Assembly (NCBI RefSeq): GCF_028736035.1
Contig: NZ_CP117866.1
Span: forward strand, 5,642,001-5,706,000
DNA length: 64,000 bases
Source of the DNA: Streptomyces sp. T12
GTDB taxonomy: Bacteria > Actinomycetota > Actinomycetes > Streptomycetales > Streptomycetaceae
Reading direction: 5' to 3'
Positions 16,305 through 24,621 of this stretch are shown piece by piece. Made by a program: the position numbers and the translations under genes. The stretch's first letter is position 1. Every line of letters starts with the position of its first letter. Below the pieces are notes generated by a model. It saw only the letters and a program-made list of their open reading frames with translations. It was not told the DNA's origin and did not search any database.

Positions 16305-17824
16305 GCGAGGCGACCAACGGAATCCTTCTCGTCCTCGACGGATGGGGGCACGCGGAGCCCGGACCCGGCAACGCCTTGGCGGTCGCGGACATCCCTGTCC
16401 TGGACGGCATCCGCACCAAGCACCCGGCCACGCTCGTCGAGGCGTCCGGGGAGCACGTCGGCCTGCTGCCCGGCACGGTCGGCAACTCCGAGATCGGCCA
16501 CATGGTCATCGGCGCAGGCCGGCCGCTGGATTACGACAGCGTCCTCGTGCAGCGGCAGATCGATACCGGCGGCCTGCGGGACAACCCGCGTCTGACCGAG
16601 GCGCTGGACGCGCTCGCGGCCGGCGGCGGCGCCCTGCACCTGATCGGGCTGGTCTCCGACGGGCAGATCCACGCCCACGTCGACCACCTCCAGGAGCTGC
16701 TCTCGATCGCCGCCGCGCGTGGCGTCGAGCGGGTCTGGGTGCACGCCGTGACCGACGGGCGCGACGTCGCCGACCGGACGGCCGGTCACTACCTCGGTCG
16801 CGTCGAGGAGTTCTTCGCCACGACCGGCGTCGGCCGCCTCGCCACGGTTTCCGGCCGCGGCTACGCACTCGACAAGAGCGGCGACCTGGAGCTGACCGCC
16901 AAGGTCACCCTGGCCATGGCCGACGGACGCGGAGCCCGCGCCCGCGACCGCGGCCAGGTCCTGGCAGGCGCCGGCGACGGCGACGTCTGGGTCACCCCGA
17001 CCGTCCTCACCGACGCCGCCGGCGAACCGCTGGCGACCGTGCAGGACGGCGACGCGATCCTCTTCACCAACTTCCGCAGTGACCGCATCCAGCAGCTTGC
17101 CGACGACCTGGTCAAGCACCTCGCCGAGAACGACGTACGGATCCTCTCCCTCACCCAGTACGACACCACGGCGGACATCCCCGCCCTGGTGGGCCGCGCC
17201 GACGCCTCCGGCGGACTCGCGGACCGGCTGGAGGCCGAGGGGCTGAAGTCCGTACGGATCGCGGAGCAGGAGAAGTTCGAGCACGTCACCTACTACCTGA
17301 ACGGGCGTGACGAGCGGCGCCGGGAGGTCGAGGAGCACGTCCGGATCGTCGCGGACGAGGCGCCCGACTACACCGCCCGGCCCGAGATGAACCTCGACCG
17401 AGTCGCCGACGCGGTCGTCGAGGCCGCCGGGCGGGACGACGTCGCCCTGGTCGTGGCCAACCTCGCCAACATCGACGTCGTCGGCCACACCGGCGATCAC
17501 GACGCCACCGTCAGGGCCGCCGAGTTCACGGACGGCCAGGTGAACCGGATCCTGACCGCCGCCGCGGCGACCGGACGCTGGGTCCTCCTCGTCGGGGACC
17601 ACGGCAACGCCGAGCGGATGACCAAGCCCGGCCCGGACGGCACACCGCTCGCGTACGGCGGTCACACCACCAACCCGGTCCCGGCGGTCGTCGTCCCCGC
17701 GCCCGGGCAGCTCCTGCCCGACACCCTCCGTGACGGCGGCAGCCTCGCCGACATCGCCCCCACCGTGCTTGCCCTGCTGGGCCGACCGAACAGCCCCACC
17801 ATGACCGGACGGAGCCTGCTGTGA
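16301..17824 (+). CDS. Phosphoglycerate mutase (cofactor-independent, GpmI-like), probably an As-C mutase-type enzyme
   Basis: 507 residues, ATG overlapping the AroA-like stop (ATGA). Alkaline-phosphatase-superfamily landmarks of iPGM are intact: metal Asp13 in VLDGWG, nucleophile Ser63 in [31 protein letters not shown], the metal-site Asp/His in [11 protein letters not shown] and GDHGNAE. One change is [10 protein letters not shown] for the usual NFANPDMVGH. Housekeeping iPGM isomerises 3- and 2-phosphoglycerate. Being fused into this operon suggests it acts on an arsenic analogue, such as rearranging arsenoenolpyruvate to a C-As product, as proposed for organoarsenical clusters. The true reaction cannot be read from sequence. 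Confidence 0.85.
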   Translation: MSEATNGILLVLDGWGHAEPGPGNALAVADIPVLDGIRTKHPATLVEASGEHVGLLPGTVGNSEIGHMVIGAGRPLDYDSVLVQRQIDTGGLRDNPRLTEALDALAAGGGALHLIGLVSDGQIHAHVDHLQELLSIAAARGVERVWVHAVTDGRDVADRTAGHYLGRVEEFFATTGVGRLATVSGRGYALDKSGDLELTAKVTLAMADGRGARARDRGQVLAGAGDGDVWVTPTVLTDAAGEPLATVQDGDAILFTNFRSDRIQQLADDLVKHLAENDVRILSLTQYDTTADIPALVGRADASGGLADRLEAEGLKSVRIAEQEKFEHVTYYLNGRDERRREVEEHVRIVADEAPDYTARPEMNLDRVADAVVEAAGRDDVALVVANLANIDVVGHTGDHDATVRAAEFTDGQVNRILTAAAATGRWVLLVGDHGNAERMTKPGPDGTPLAYGGHTTNPVPAVVVPAPGQLLPDTLRDGGSLADIAPTVLALLGRPNSPTMTGRSLL

Positions 17825-18165
17825 CCACTCTCGAAACGACCACGACACCCGGCGGCGCACTCTTCGCCGGCGCCTTCGCCACCGACGCCACCCGCCGCGA
17901 GCTGCCCGCCGGACCGGCCCTGACGGCCGACCTCCGCACCAGCACCGACGGCTCGGCCCATGTCCTGACCGTCACCAACATCACGGCCGAAACGCAGGAG
18001 GTACTCCCCGAGTCCCTCCTGCCGCACGGCGACGGACCGCTGCTGTTCCTCGGCGGCGCCTCCACCACCGCTGAGCGCGACGGCCGTCTCGTCGCCCGCC
18101 TCGACCCGCACGGCTTCGTCCAGCTCGGACGCGCCCTCGACCCCTCCCAGGAGCAGCCCGCATGA
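17821..18165 (+). CDS. 114-residue protein of unknown function in the organoarsenical operon
   Basis: GTG start overlaps the mutase stop (GTGA), and its own stop overlaps the next start (ATGA), so it is tightly coupled on both sides. The sequence has a Thr-rich N-terminus and a beta-rich core (LTADLRTSTDGSAHVLTVTN, ETQEVLPESLLPHGDGPLLF), with no Cys and no membrane segment. No family was recognised. The position between two pathway enzymes suggests a small accessory subunit, possibly of the amidotransferase-like protein that follows. Confidence 0.65.
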   Translation: MTTLETTTTPGGALFAGAFATDATRRELPAGPALTADLRTSTDGSAHVLTVTNITAETQEVLPESLLPHGDGPLLFLGGASTTAERDGRLVARLDPHGFVQLGRALDPSQEQPA

Positions 18166-18869
18166 GCACAACCACCGTCCCGCGCCCGCGCGTGGCCCTG
18201 ATCGGGGACCACGGCAAGTCCCCGGCCCACGCCCGGCTCGACCGCTTCCGCGCCGAACTCGACGTGGACACCGAGTGGGTGCCCACCGAGACGATCACCG
18301 GCCCGGAGTCACTCGATGCCTTCCACGGCATCTGGGTCGTCCCCGGCTCCCCGTACGAGAACAAGAACGGCGTTCTGGCCGCCGTACGCCATGCCCGCGA
18401 GAGAGGCATCCCGTACCTGGGCACCTGCGGCGGCTTCCAGCACGCGCTGATCGAGTACGCCCGCACGGTTGTTGGTCTCACCGACGCCGACGACGTCCAG
18501 TACGACCCCGAGGCGCCCACGCCGCTGATCGTGCCGCTGACCTGCTGCCTCGCGGGCGAGCAGGCGCCGCTGCTGCTCACGGCGGACAGCCGGCTCGCGG
18601 CCGTCTACGACGGCGCCGAGCGCACGACGGAGACGTACCACTGCAAGTACGGCCTGAACGCGGCATTCGTCGAGCGACTCAGCGACGCGGGGGTGCTGTT
18701 CAGCGGCTGGGACACGGAAGGCGCGCCGCGGGCGGCCGAGGTGCCCGGTCACCCGTTCTTCATCGGGACGTTGTTCCAGCCGGAGTTGGTCTCCGGACCT
18801 GGTGAAATCCATCCGCTGATCAAGGCGTTCGCGGCCGAGGTGCTCGCGCACGCGACGGCCACCGTCTGA
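18162..18869 (+). CDS. Class I glutamine-amidotransferase-like protein (CTP-synthase C-terminal-like) with a changed triad
   Basis: 235 residues. The fold is that of the glutaminase half of CTP synthase without the synthetase half. The nucleophile elbow GTCGGFQHALIE is intact (Cys89). The usual FHPE is FQPE (Gln206, Glu208), so the catalytic His is missing. A second CC pair (LTCCLAGEQ) lies near residue 128. It resembles the CTP synthase C-terminal-related group annotated near arseno-organic genes. Without His, glutamine hydrolysis is doubtful; it may bind or activate an acidic substrate, or use Cys89 as a thiol ligand. It is the last gene of the operon. Confidence 0.8.
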   Translation: MSTTTVPRPRVALIGDHGKSPAHARLDRFRAELDVDTEWVPTETITGPESLDAFHGIWVVPGSPYENKNGVLAAVRHARERGIPYLGTCGGFQHALIEYARTVVGLTDADDVQYDPEAPTPLIVPLTCCLAGEQAPLLLTADSRLAAVYDGAERTTETYHCKYGLNAAFVERLSDAGVLFSGWDTEGAPRAAEVPGHPFFIGTLFQPELVSGPGEIHPLIKAFAAEVLAHATATV

Positions 18870-18903
18870 CGCGCCGTTCTCCGCTTTTTCCGCTTCTTCC
18901 GCC

Positions 18904-18942
18904 GCCCGGGCGGGTCATGCCTCAGGTATGGCCCGCCCGGGC
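18904..18942. terminator. Bidirectional hairpin overlapping the end of the third arsR
   Basis: GCCCGGGCGGG (18904-18914) and CCCGCCCGGGC (18932-18942) are perfect inverted repeats between convergent genes. The arsR stop codon and last codons lie in the loop and 3' arm. Confidence 0.75.
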
Positions 18943-19325
18943 TTGTCTGCTTGCTCGTCCCAGATCAGGGCGTCGAGTACGGTTCGCCGCTCGGGGCTGA
19001 CGGAGTACCAGGCCCACGTACCGCGCTTCCTGCGGCTCACCAGGCCGGCGTCCAGAAGGACCTTCATGTGGCCGCTGACGGTGGGCTGGGCCAGTCCCAG
19101 AAGCGGCGTCAGGTCGCAGACGCACGCCTCGCCTTCCGGGGCCGCCAGCAAGATGCTGAGAATTTGCAGCCGGGTCGGATCGGAGATGCCCTTCAGATTC
19201 CGGGCGAGGGCCTCCGCCCGTGCCCTGGGCAGTGGATCCACGTTCAGGGGCGGCCCGCAGGTCGGATCCTCGTCGATGAAGGGCAGGAGCCCCGAGGGTT
19301 GGTCGGTCACCTGTTCTGCGGGCAT
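18915..19325 (-). CDS. arsR: ArsR/SmtB-family metalloregulator (third)
   Basis: 136 residues from ATG at 19325. It has a longer N-terminal arm (about 35 residues with one Cys, EDPTCGPP) than the other copies. Alpha-3 carries EACVCDLTPLLGLAQPTVSG, the canonical arsenite-binding CVC, and the wing LVSRRKRGTWAWYSVSP is intact. It is divergent from the pst-like operon and shares 243 bp with it, so it probably controls that importer as well as itself. No TTGACRnyCATCGAT operator is visible in that gap, so this copy likely uses a different site. Confidence 0.85.
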   Translation of the reverse strand: MPAEQVTDQPSGLLPFIDEDPTCGPPLNVDPLPRARAEALARNLKGISDPTRLQILSILLAAPEGEACVCDLTPLLGLAQPTVSGHMKVLLDAGLVSRRKRGTWAWYSVSPERRTVLDALIWDEQADKPGRAIPEA

Positions 19326-19376
19326 GTGATCACCCTACGTCCGCTCAACAGGGCGTCAGGCGCCCCATTTCAGCCT

Positions 19377-19398
19377 GTTCACCGATTGTTTGCCTGGC
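19377..19398 (+). promoter_or_regulatory. PHO-box-like direct repeat upstream of the pst-like operon
   Basis: GTTCACCGATT and GTTTGCCTGGC are adjacent 11-nt units; the first is a perfect GTTCACC core. The location, about 30 bp before leader copy 3, suits PhoP control as at other Streptomyces pstS genes. Confidence 0.6.
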
Positions 19399-19420
19399 CT
19401 TAAGCCGGGCGACGGGCCTC

Positions 19421-19516
19421 CCGCGAGGCAGGTGGGTGCCGGGTGCGGTTGCTGCCACCCGGAACCCCTTCTCCGCCGGCCTTCCGCTGAGCAGACTCGT
19501 GATCGTCAGGGTGCTT
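19421..19516 (+). ncRNA. Structured leader element, copy 3 (upstream of the pstS-like gene)
   Basis: GGCA (19427-19430) pairs with TGCC (19453-19456), and the flanks pair as G-C at 19425/19458, G-C at 19423/19460 and C-G at 19422/19461; the first two are C-G in copies 1 and 2. An alternative strong stem CCGGGTG/CACCCGG (19439-19462) exists only in this copy. AGGCAGG is 143 nt before the start codon. The conserved 3' part is CAGACTCGTGATC. Confidence 0.65.
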
Positions 19517-19568
19517 CACCTGCCCTCAACCCTCAGTCAATTCCCTATTCACCAGCAAAGGCACACCC

Positions 19569-20492
19569 ATGTCTGTCGTCATCGCACAGCCCCGCCATGC
19601 CTCGTCCCTGCTTGCCGGAAAGCGCACGCAGCGCGGTGTCGCCGCTGCCTCCGCGCTGCTCTTCGGAGCCCTGCTGACGGGCTGCGCGGGCTCCGCCAAG
19701 GCCGACTCCTCCACCGCGCTCCAGGCCAGCGGATCCACCACCGTTGCCCCGGTTGCGTCGGACGCCGCCGAGGCCCTCAAGTCCAAGGGCCTGAAGATCA
19801 CCGTGGCCACCCAGGGCGGTTCGTCCGGCGGTATCTCCCAGCTCGGCTCGGGGCAGATCGAGGTGGCGCTGAGCTCGAAGCCCATCTCCGACGAGGACCG
19901 CAAGGCTTACCCGAAGACCGACTTCGTCCCGACGCAGATCGGCGCGGACGCGGTCGGCATCATCGTCACCAAGGAGGTCGCCGACGGCGGCGTCAAGAGC
20001 CTCACCAAGGCGCAGGTGAGGGGCCTGTTCGAGGGCAAGGTCACCAACTGGAAGCAGGTCGGCGGCCCGGACCTGGACGTCTTCGTCTACGACAAGGAGC
20101 CCGGCCGCGGCACCCGCGAGGTGCTCGACAAGTTCATCTACGGCGAGGAGGGGAAGGCCCCGGCGCCCCCGCAGTCCGACAACTACGCGATCGTCGGCGG
20201 CAACCTGGAGACCCGCAACAAGCTGGAGTCCACCCCGGGTTCCGTCGGGCCGCTGTCGACCGGCTTCATCGAGGGGCATGACGACCTGGTGGCCGTGGCT
20301 CTGGAAGGGGTCGAGCCCACCGAGGAGAACGTGGCGTCCGGCAAGTACGCCATGACCCGGCCGCTGTTCATGATCACCGACGGCAAGCCGCAGGGCGCCG
20401 CCGAGAAGTACATCGACTACGTCCTGTCGCCGGCGGGCCAGAAGCTGCTGCCCGCGCACGGCTACCTGACCCGCGAGCAGATGGGGCTCTGA
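19569..20492 (+). CDS. pstS: PstS-like phosphate/arsenate-binding lipoprotein
   Basis: 307 residues from ATG at 19569. The N-terminus has a signal peptide ending in a lipobox LLTGC (Cys about residue 38). The anion-binding SGSTTVAPV loop and GRGTRE motif of PstS-type proteins are present. It is shorter than the usual Streptomyces PstS (about 370 residues). It delivers anion to the fused permease encoded 2 nt downstream. Location inside the arsenic island, opposite an arsR, and behind the shared leader suggests it imports arsenate, or phosphate during arsenate stress. Selectivity cannot be judged from sequence. Confidence 0.85.
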   Translation: MSVVIAQPRHASSLLAGKRTQRGVAAASALLFGALLTGCAGSAKADSSTALQASGSTTVAPVASDAAEALKSKGLKITVATQGGSSGGISQLGSGQIEVALSSKPISDEDRKAYPKTDFVPTQIGADAVGIIVTKEVADGGVKSLTKAQVRGLFEGKVTNWKQVGGPDLDVFVYDKEPGRGTREVLDKFIYGEEGKAPAPPQSDNYAIVGGNLETRNKLESTPGSVGPLSTGFIEGHDDLVAVALEGVEPTEENVASGKYAMTRPLFMITDGKPQGAAEKYIDYVLSPAGQKLLPAHGYLTREQMGL

Positions 20493-20494
20493 CC

Positions 20495-22354
20495 GTGAGC
20501 CTCACTCTGGAGCGTGGCCGGGCGCGCCAGTCCACGGCGCCTCCCGGATCCGCCGAGTCACGGCCGCCCGTCGAGGGCGGCCGCCGGCCCGGGCGAGCGA
20601 GATGGGTCTGGGCATGGACGTACACCGGGATGTTCTCGGTGGTCATCGCCCTGGCAGTGCTGACCGGATACCTCGCGATCGGTGTCGCGAGCGGTGACGT
20701 CGACTGGCTCGCACTGATCGGCGACCGGACGTGGAGCCCGACGAACGGCGCCTTCGGCGCCCTGGCCATGATCTACGGCTCGGCCGTCGTGGCCGTCCTC
20801 GCTCTGGTGCTGGCCGTTCCGGTCGGCTGGTCGGCGGCGATCGCGCTGTCGGAGTACCTGCCACCCCGGCTGGCCAAGCCCCTGCGGCTGAGCGTCGAAC
20901 TCCTCGCGGCGGTCCCCTCCATCGTCTACGGCCTCATCGGCATCATGATGATCCGCCCGTTCGTCGCGGCGCTCGGTGACGTGCCGGGCGGCGACAGCCT
21001 GCTGGCCGCGGGCATCGTCCTCGCCGTGATGATCATGCCGACGATCGTGGCGGTCAGCGTGGATGCCCTGGCCGCCGTCCCTGCCCGCTACCGGGAGGCC
21101 GCCTACGCGCTCGGCCTGACCCGCCGTGAGGTCGTACGGTCGGCCGTACTGCCCCAGGCGCGATCGGGTCTGCGCGCCGGCGTCCTGCTCGGCCTGGCCC
21201 GGGCACTCGGCGAGGCGATTGCGGTCTTCCTGGTCGTGGGCCGCGCCGACGGAAGGCTTCCGCAGTCGCCAGGGGACTTCTTCTCGTCCCTGGTGCACCC
21301 CGGTCAGACCCTGACCACCAAGCTGGCGGGCCCGGAGCCGACGCTCGTGGGTACGTCCGGCCCTCACTTCGCCGCGCTGTGCGCGCTGGGCATCATCCTG
21401 CTCGCGTTGGTGGCGGCGGCGACGGCGTGGGGTACACGGAGAGCGGGTGCGGGTGCGGGTGCCGGTGGGGGTGTGAAGCGTGGGCATCGGCCCAGTGTGT
21501 GGCTGCGCACCGAGCGGGACCGGCTCGCGACGGCGTTCCGGCTGGGTGCCCTGCTGCTGCCGGCGACGCTCCTCGTCGGGATGCTCACCATCCTCGTGAC
21601 ACGGGGCAGCTCCGCGCTCCACCCGGCGTTCTGGTTCTCGTCGTCGACCGGTGCCGCCGGGGGCGGTGTGCGTGACCAGATTCTCGGCACGCTCCTGTTG
21701 CTGGCCACAACTGCCCTGATCGCGCTGCCCCTTGGCTATGGCGCGGGTGTGCTGATCGGCGCCCATGCCTCTCCGAAGACGGCACGTGTGCTGGAGACCC
21801 TCACGGTCGCGGTCGGCGGAACCCCGACGATTCTGCTGGGCCTGGCCGGATATGTCCTCTTCTCCACGGCCATGGGGTGGGGCCGGTCCTGGCTGGCCGG
21901 GGCGATAGTGCTGGTCCCGGTGGTCGTACCGGTGATCGCCCTTACGACGGCGGGCCGCATCCGGAGCATGCCGGGTGAACTCACCGAGGCGGCCCTGGCA
22001 CTCGGCCTGTCCCGTACGCAGTACATCCGTTCTGTGGTCATCCCCTATACCTGGCCGGCCACTTTGACCGGTCTGCTGCTCGGCCTGGCCCGAGCCGCGG
22101 GGGAGACGGCTCCCCTGATCTTCACCGCCACGGTGTTCTTCGGGGCGCCCGCCCTGCCGAGCGGGATCGTCGACGCGCCGGTGCAGGCGCTGCCGACGCA
22201 CATCTTCACCCTGTCCCAGGACTCGGGCGCCCCGGAGGCGATCACCCAGGCATGGGGCAGCGCGCTGGTCCTGGTCCTGATCACCGCGGTACTTCTCAGC
22301 CTGGCGGTGGCACTGCGCAACCGCTTCGAAGGAGCACGACGATGGACAACGTGA
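20495..22354 (+). CDS. Fused PstC-PstA permease of a phosphate/arsenate ABC importer
   Basis: 619 residues from GTG at 20495. Residues about 40-310 are a PstC-like permease with the EAA loop REAAYALGLTRREVVRSAVL; about 340-615 are a PstA-like permease with a second EAA loop TEAALALGLSRTQYIRSVVI. A Gly/Ala-rich linker joins them. Each half has about six membrane segments. PstC and PstA are normally separate polypeptides, so this is an unusual single-chain pair. It overlaps the ATPase gene by 13 nt. Confidence 0.88.
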   Translation: MSLTLERGRARQSTAPPGSAESRPPVEGGRRPGRARWVWAWTYTGMFSVVIALAVLTGYLAIGVASGDVDWLALIGDRTWSPTNGAFGALAMIYGSAVVAVLALVLAVPVGWSAAIALSEYLPPRLAKPLRLSVELLAAVPSIVYGLIGIMMIRPFVAALGDVPGGDSLLAAGIVLAVMIMPTIVAVSVDALAAVPARYREAAYALGLTRREVVRSAVLPQARSGLRAGVLLGLARALGEAIAVFLVVGRADGRLPQSPGDFFSSLVHPGQTLTTKLAGPEPTLVGTSGPHFAALCALGIILLALVAAATAWGTRRAGAGAGAGGGVKRGHRPSVWLRTERDRLATAFRLGALLLPATLLVGMLTILVTRGSSALHPAFWFSSSTGAAGGGVRDQILGTLLLLATTALIALPLGYGAGVLIGAHASPKTARVLETLTVAVGGTPTILLGLAGYVLFSTAMGWGRSWLAGAIVLVPVVVPVIALTTAGRIRSMPGELTEAALALGLSRTQYIRSVVIPYTWPATLTGLLLGLARAAGETAPLIFTATVFFGAPALPSGIVDAPVQALPTHIFTLSQDSGAPEAITQAWGSALVLVLITAVLLSLAVALRNRFEGARRWTT

Positions 22355-23016
22355 TAGCAGTCCGCGACCTGCGGGTTCTGGACGGCCGTAAGACTCTGGT
22401 GGGACCGGTCACCTTCGAGCTGCCCGCCGGCTCGACCACCGGCCTGTGCGGTCCCTCCGGCGCCGGCAAGTCCACGGTGCTGCGCGCTCTGGTCGACCTG
22501 CTGCCCCACGGCTTGAGGCGGGACGGCGAGGTGGAGGTCCAGGGGCAGACCATCCGCTACCGCAAGGGCGACTCCGGTCTGCGGAGCACGGTCGTGCTGG
22601 TGCCGCAGACACCGGTCGTCTTCGGCGGGAGCATCCAGGACAACGCCCTGTTCGGCCTGCGGCACTTGGTGCGCGCGTCGCGGTCGGAGCTGCGTGACAG
22701 GGTAGAACAGGCGCTGAAGGAGGCGGGGTTGTGGAGCGAGGTCCGGGGGAGGCTGGACGACTCGGCTCACTCGCTCTCCAACGGTCAGCGTCAACGGCTG
22801 TGCCTCGCACGTGCCTTGGCTCTGGAACCGGCGGCGCTGTTGCTGGACGAACCCACCAGTGCTCTGGACGAGCGGAGCCGGGACACGGTGGAGGAGTCGG
22901 TGGCCGCGCTGAGAGGCAACCGCACGGTTCTCCTCGTATCGCACGATCCGGGGCAGGTGGAGCGGCTGTGTGACCGGACGGTGCGGCTGGAGCTGCCGGA
23001 GGCGGTGGCGGTCTGA
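22342..23016 (+). CDS. pstB: PstB-like ABC transporter ATPase
   Basis: 224 residues, ATG at 22342 inside the end of the permease gene, with GGAG upstream. Walker A GPSGAGKST, Q-loop VPQTPVVFGGS, signature SLSNGQRQRLCLARALALEP (LSNGQ in place of LSGGQ), Walker B ALLLDEPTSALD and switch VSHD are all present. It is about 30 residues shorter than typical PstB. It powers the fused permease. A 19-bp terminator stem follows, so the importer is a three-gene unit. Confidence 0.88.
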   Translation: MDNVIAVRDLRVLDGRKTLVGPVTFELPAGSTTGLCGPSGAGKSTVLRALVDLLPHGLRRDGEVEVQGQTIRYRKGDSGLRSTVVLVPQTPVVFGGSIQDNALFGLRHLVRASRSELRDRVEQALKEAGLWSEVRGRLDDSAHSLSNGQRQRLCLARALALEPAALLLDEPTSALDERSRDTVEESVAALRGNRTVLLVSHDPGQVERLCDRTVRLELPEAVAV

Positions 23017-23030
23017 GCGGGGAAAGGGAA

Positions 23031-23075
23031 CCGGGCCTGGTCCGTCGTGGAGCAAACACGACGGGCCGGGCCCGG
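23031..23075. terminator. Long hairpin terminator between the pst-like operon and trxB
   Basis: 23031-23049 pairs with 23057-23075 over 19 bp including two G-U pairs, loop GAGCAAA; core CCGTCGTG/CACGACGG. Genes on both sides converge. Confidence 0.9.
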
Positions 23076-23081
23076 GGTCTG

Positions 23082-24083
23082 TCATGCGACGGGTGTGAGG
23101 ACTTCCGCTCGTACGTCGGCCAGCGCGGCCAGGTACCGCTCGGCGTCCAGCGCCGCCGAGCACCCGGAGCCGGCCGCGGTGATGGCCTGCCGGTAGATGT
23201 GGTCGACCACGTCGCCGGCACCGAAGACGCCCGGGAGGCTCGTCCGGGTGGTCGGGGCCTGGGTCTTGAGGTAACCCTCGTCGTCCAACTCCAACTGGTC
23301 GGCGATGAGTTCGGTACGCGGGTCATGGCCGATGGCGATGAACAGCCCCGTCACGTCCAGCTCGCGAGTGGCGCCGGTGTTCACGTCACGCAGGACGACG
23401 CCGGAGAGCATCCCGCCGCTCTCCCTGATCTCGGCGACCTCGCTGTCGAAGGCGAAGGCGATCTTCTCGTCGGCGAAGGCGCGGTTCTGCATGGCCTTGG
23501 AGGCGCGCAGAGTGGAACGGCGGTGGACGACGGTGACGGAGCGGGCGAAGCGGGTGAGGAAGGTGGCCTCCTCCATGGCGGTGTCGCCGCCGCCGACCAC
23601 GACGATGTCGCGGTCGCGGAAGAAGAACCCGTCGCAGGTGGCGCACCAGGACACGCCCCGCCCGGACAGCTCGTCCTCCTTGGCCAGCCCGAGCTTCCGG
23701 TAGCCGGAGCCGGTGGCGATGATCACGGCCTTGGCGCGGTGCACGGTTCCGGCGGAGTCGGTCAGCAGCTTGATGTCACCGGTCAGGTCCACGGAGACGA
23801 TGTCGTCGTCGATCATCTCGGCGCCGAACTTCTCCGCCTGGGCCCGCATGTTGTCCATGAGGGCCGGGCCGTCGATCCCGTCGGGAAAGCCGGGGAAGTT
23901 CTCGACCTCGGTGGTCGTGGTGAGCGAGCCGCCGACGAATATGGAGCTGCCGAACAGCAGGGGCTTGAGCTGGGCGCGGGCGGTGTAGAGAGCCGCGGTG
24001 TACCCGGCCGGTCCGGACCCGATGATGATGACCTCGCGCACGTCCTCGGCGTCGGACGGGGTGGTCGTCGTGGTGGTCGTCAT
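23082..24083 (-). CDS. trxB: Thioredoxin reductase of the arsenate reduction unit
   Basis: 333 residues. FAD-binding [16 protein letters not shown] near residue 23, redox-active CATC (Cys147, Cys150) and NADPH-binding [15 protein letters not shown] are intact. A Thr-rich N-terminus ([10 protein letters not shown]) is unusual. It lies 7 nt after arsC in the same direction, so it probably recycles the thioredoxin that regenerates ArsC, as ArsT does in Streptomyces ars clusters. It could also serve general thiol homeostasis. Confidence 0.92.
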   Translation of the reverse strand: MTTTTTTTPSDAEDVREVIIIGSGPAGYTAALYTARAQLKPLLFGSSIFVGGSLTTTTEVENFPGFPDGIDGPALMDNMRAQAEKFGAEMIDDDIVSVDLTGDIKLLTDSAGTVHRAKAVIIATGSGYRKLGLAKEDELSGRGVSWCATCDGFFFRDRDIVVVGGGDTAMEEATFLTRFARSVTVVHRRSTLRASKAMQNRAFADEKIAFAFDSEVAEIRESGGMLSGVVLRDVNTGATRELDVTGLFIAIGHDPRTELIADQLELDDEGYLKTQAPTTRTSLPGVFGAGDVVDHIYRQAITAAGSGCSAALDAERYLAALADVRAEVLTPVA

Positions 24084-24090
24084 GGCGCGG

Positions 24091-24522
24091 TCAGCTCTCC
24101 TGCGTCTTCTGATTCTTGGCGTCGATCTCGGCGACGAGCCCCTCGATGAGGCCCTTGATCTCGTCCCGGATGGGGCGTACGGCTTCCACGCCCTGCCCGG
24201 CCGGGTCGTCCAGCTGCCAGTCGAGGTAGGTCTTGCCGGGGAAGTACGGGCAGGCGTCGCCGCAGCCCATGGTGATGACGTAGTCCGACGCCTGGACGGC
24301 CTCGGGGGTGAGGACCTTCGGCTCCTGGTCGGAGATGTCGATGCCCAGCTCGCCCATGGCAGCCACGGCGGAGGGGTTGACCTGGTCGCCGGGGAGCGAG
24401 CCGGCAGAGCGGACCTCGACTCGGTCGCCCGCCAGGTGACGGAGGAACCCGGCGGCCATCTGGGAGCGGCCCGCGTTGTGGACGCAGACGAAGAGCACGG
24501 ACGCGAGCGGGGTGTCGGACAT
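24091..24522 (-). CDS. arsC: Arsenate reductase, thioredoxin-coupled low-molecular-weight phosphatase type
   Basis: 143 residues from ATG at 24522; an upstream ATG at 24558 would add 12 unrelated residues. The CX5R loop CVHNAGRS (Cys13, Arg19) binds arsenate. Cys87 and Cys91 ([12 protein letters not shown]) supply the disulfide cascade, and the general acid lies in DWQLDDP. It reduces arsenate to arsenite in the cytoplasm using thioredoxin from the adjacent reductase. It is divergent from the fourth arsR across an inverted repeat operator. Confidence 0.92.
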   Translation of the reverse strand: MSDTPLASVLFVCVHNAGRSQMAAGFLRHLAGDRVEVRSAGSLPGDQVNPSAVAAMGELGIDISDQEPKVLTPEAVQASDYVITMGCGDACPYFPGKTYLDWQLDDPAGQGVEAVRPIRDEIKGLIEGLVAEIDAKNQKTQES

Positions 24523-24581
24523 CGGTTCTTCCTTTGTGGCAGGCGGGCCTCGTGACATGTGCGGCAGCCACGGCTCAGCCC

Positions 24582-24620
24582 GGACTGGTATCAGTCCTTG
24601 GTGATGTGACAGTATCAGTC
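24582..24620. promoter_or_regulatory. ArsR-type operator between arsC and the fourth arsR
   Basis: GGACTG-GTAT-CAGTCC at 24582-24597 is a perfect inverted repeat, and TGACAGTATCAGTCC at 24606-24620 repeats its right half next to the arsR start codon. It differs from the TTGACRnyCATCGAT sites, so the fourth ArsR probably has its own operator class. Confidence 0.65.
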
Positions 24621-24621
24621 C

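Noticed and set aside
16301..17824. Sulfatase or phosphonoacetate hydrolase in place of iPGM
   Set aside because: GNSEIGHM and the TDGRD/NFRSDR motifs identify the iPGM branch, and no CxPxR sulfatase site is present.
10966..19516. The three leader elements as cobalamin riboswitches
   Set aside because: The reverse strand contains ACCTGCC as in B12 elements, but the B12-box consensus (GCCACTG) and the rest of the core are absent. Only the plus strand has genes downstream of all three copies; for copy 1 the reverse orientation leads into the end of arsR2.
10966..19516. Leaders as SAM, TPP, FMN, glycine, fluoride, ZTP or c-di-AMP riboswitches
   Set aside because: None of the class-defining core sequences is present in any of the three copies.
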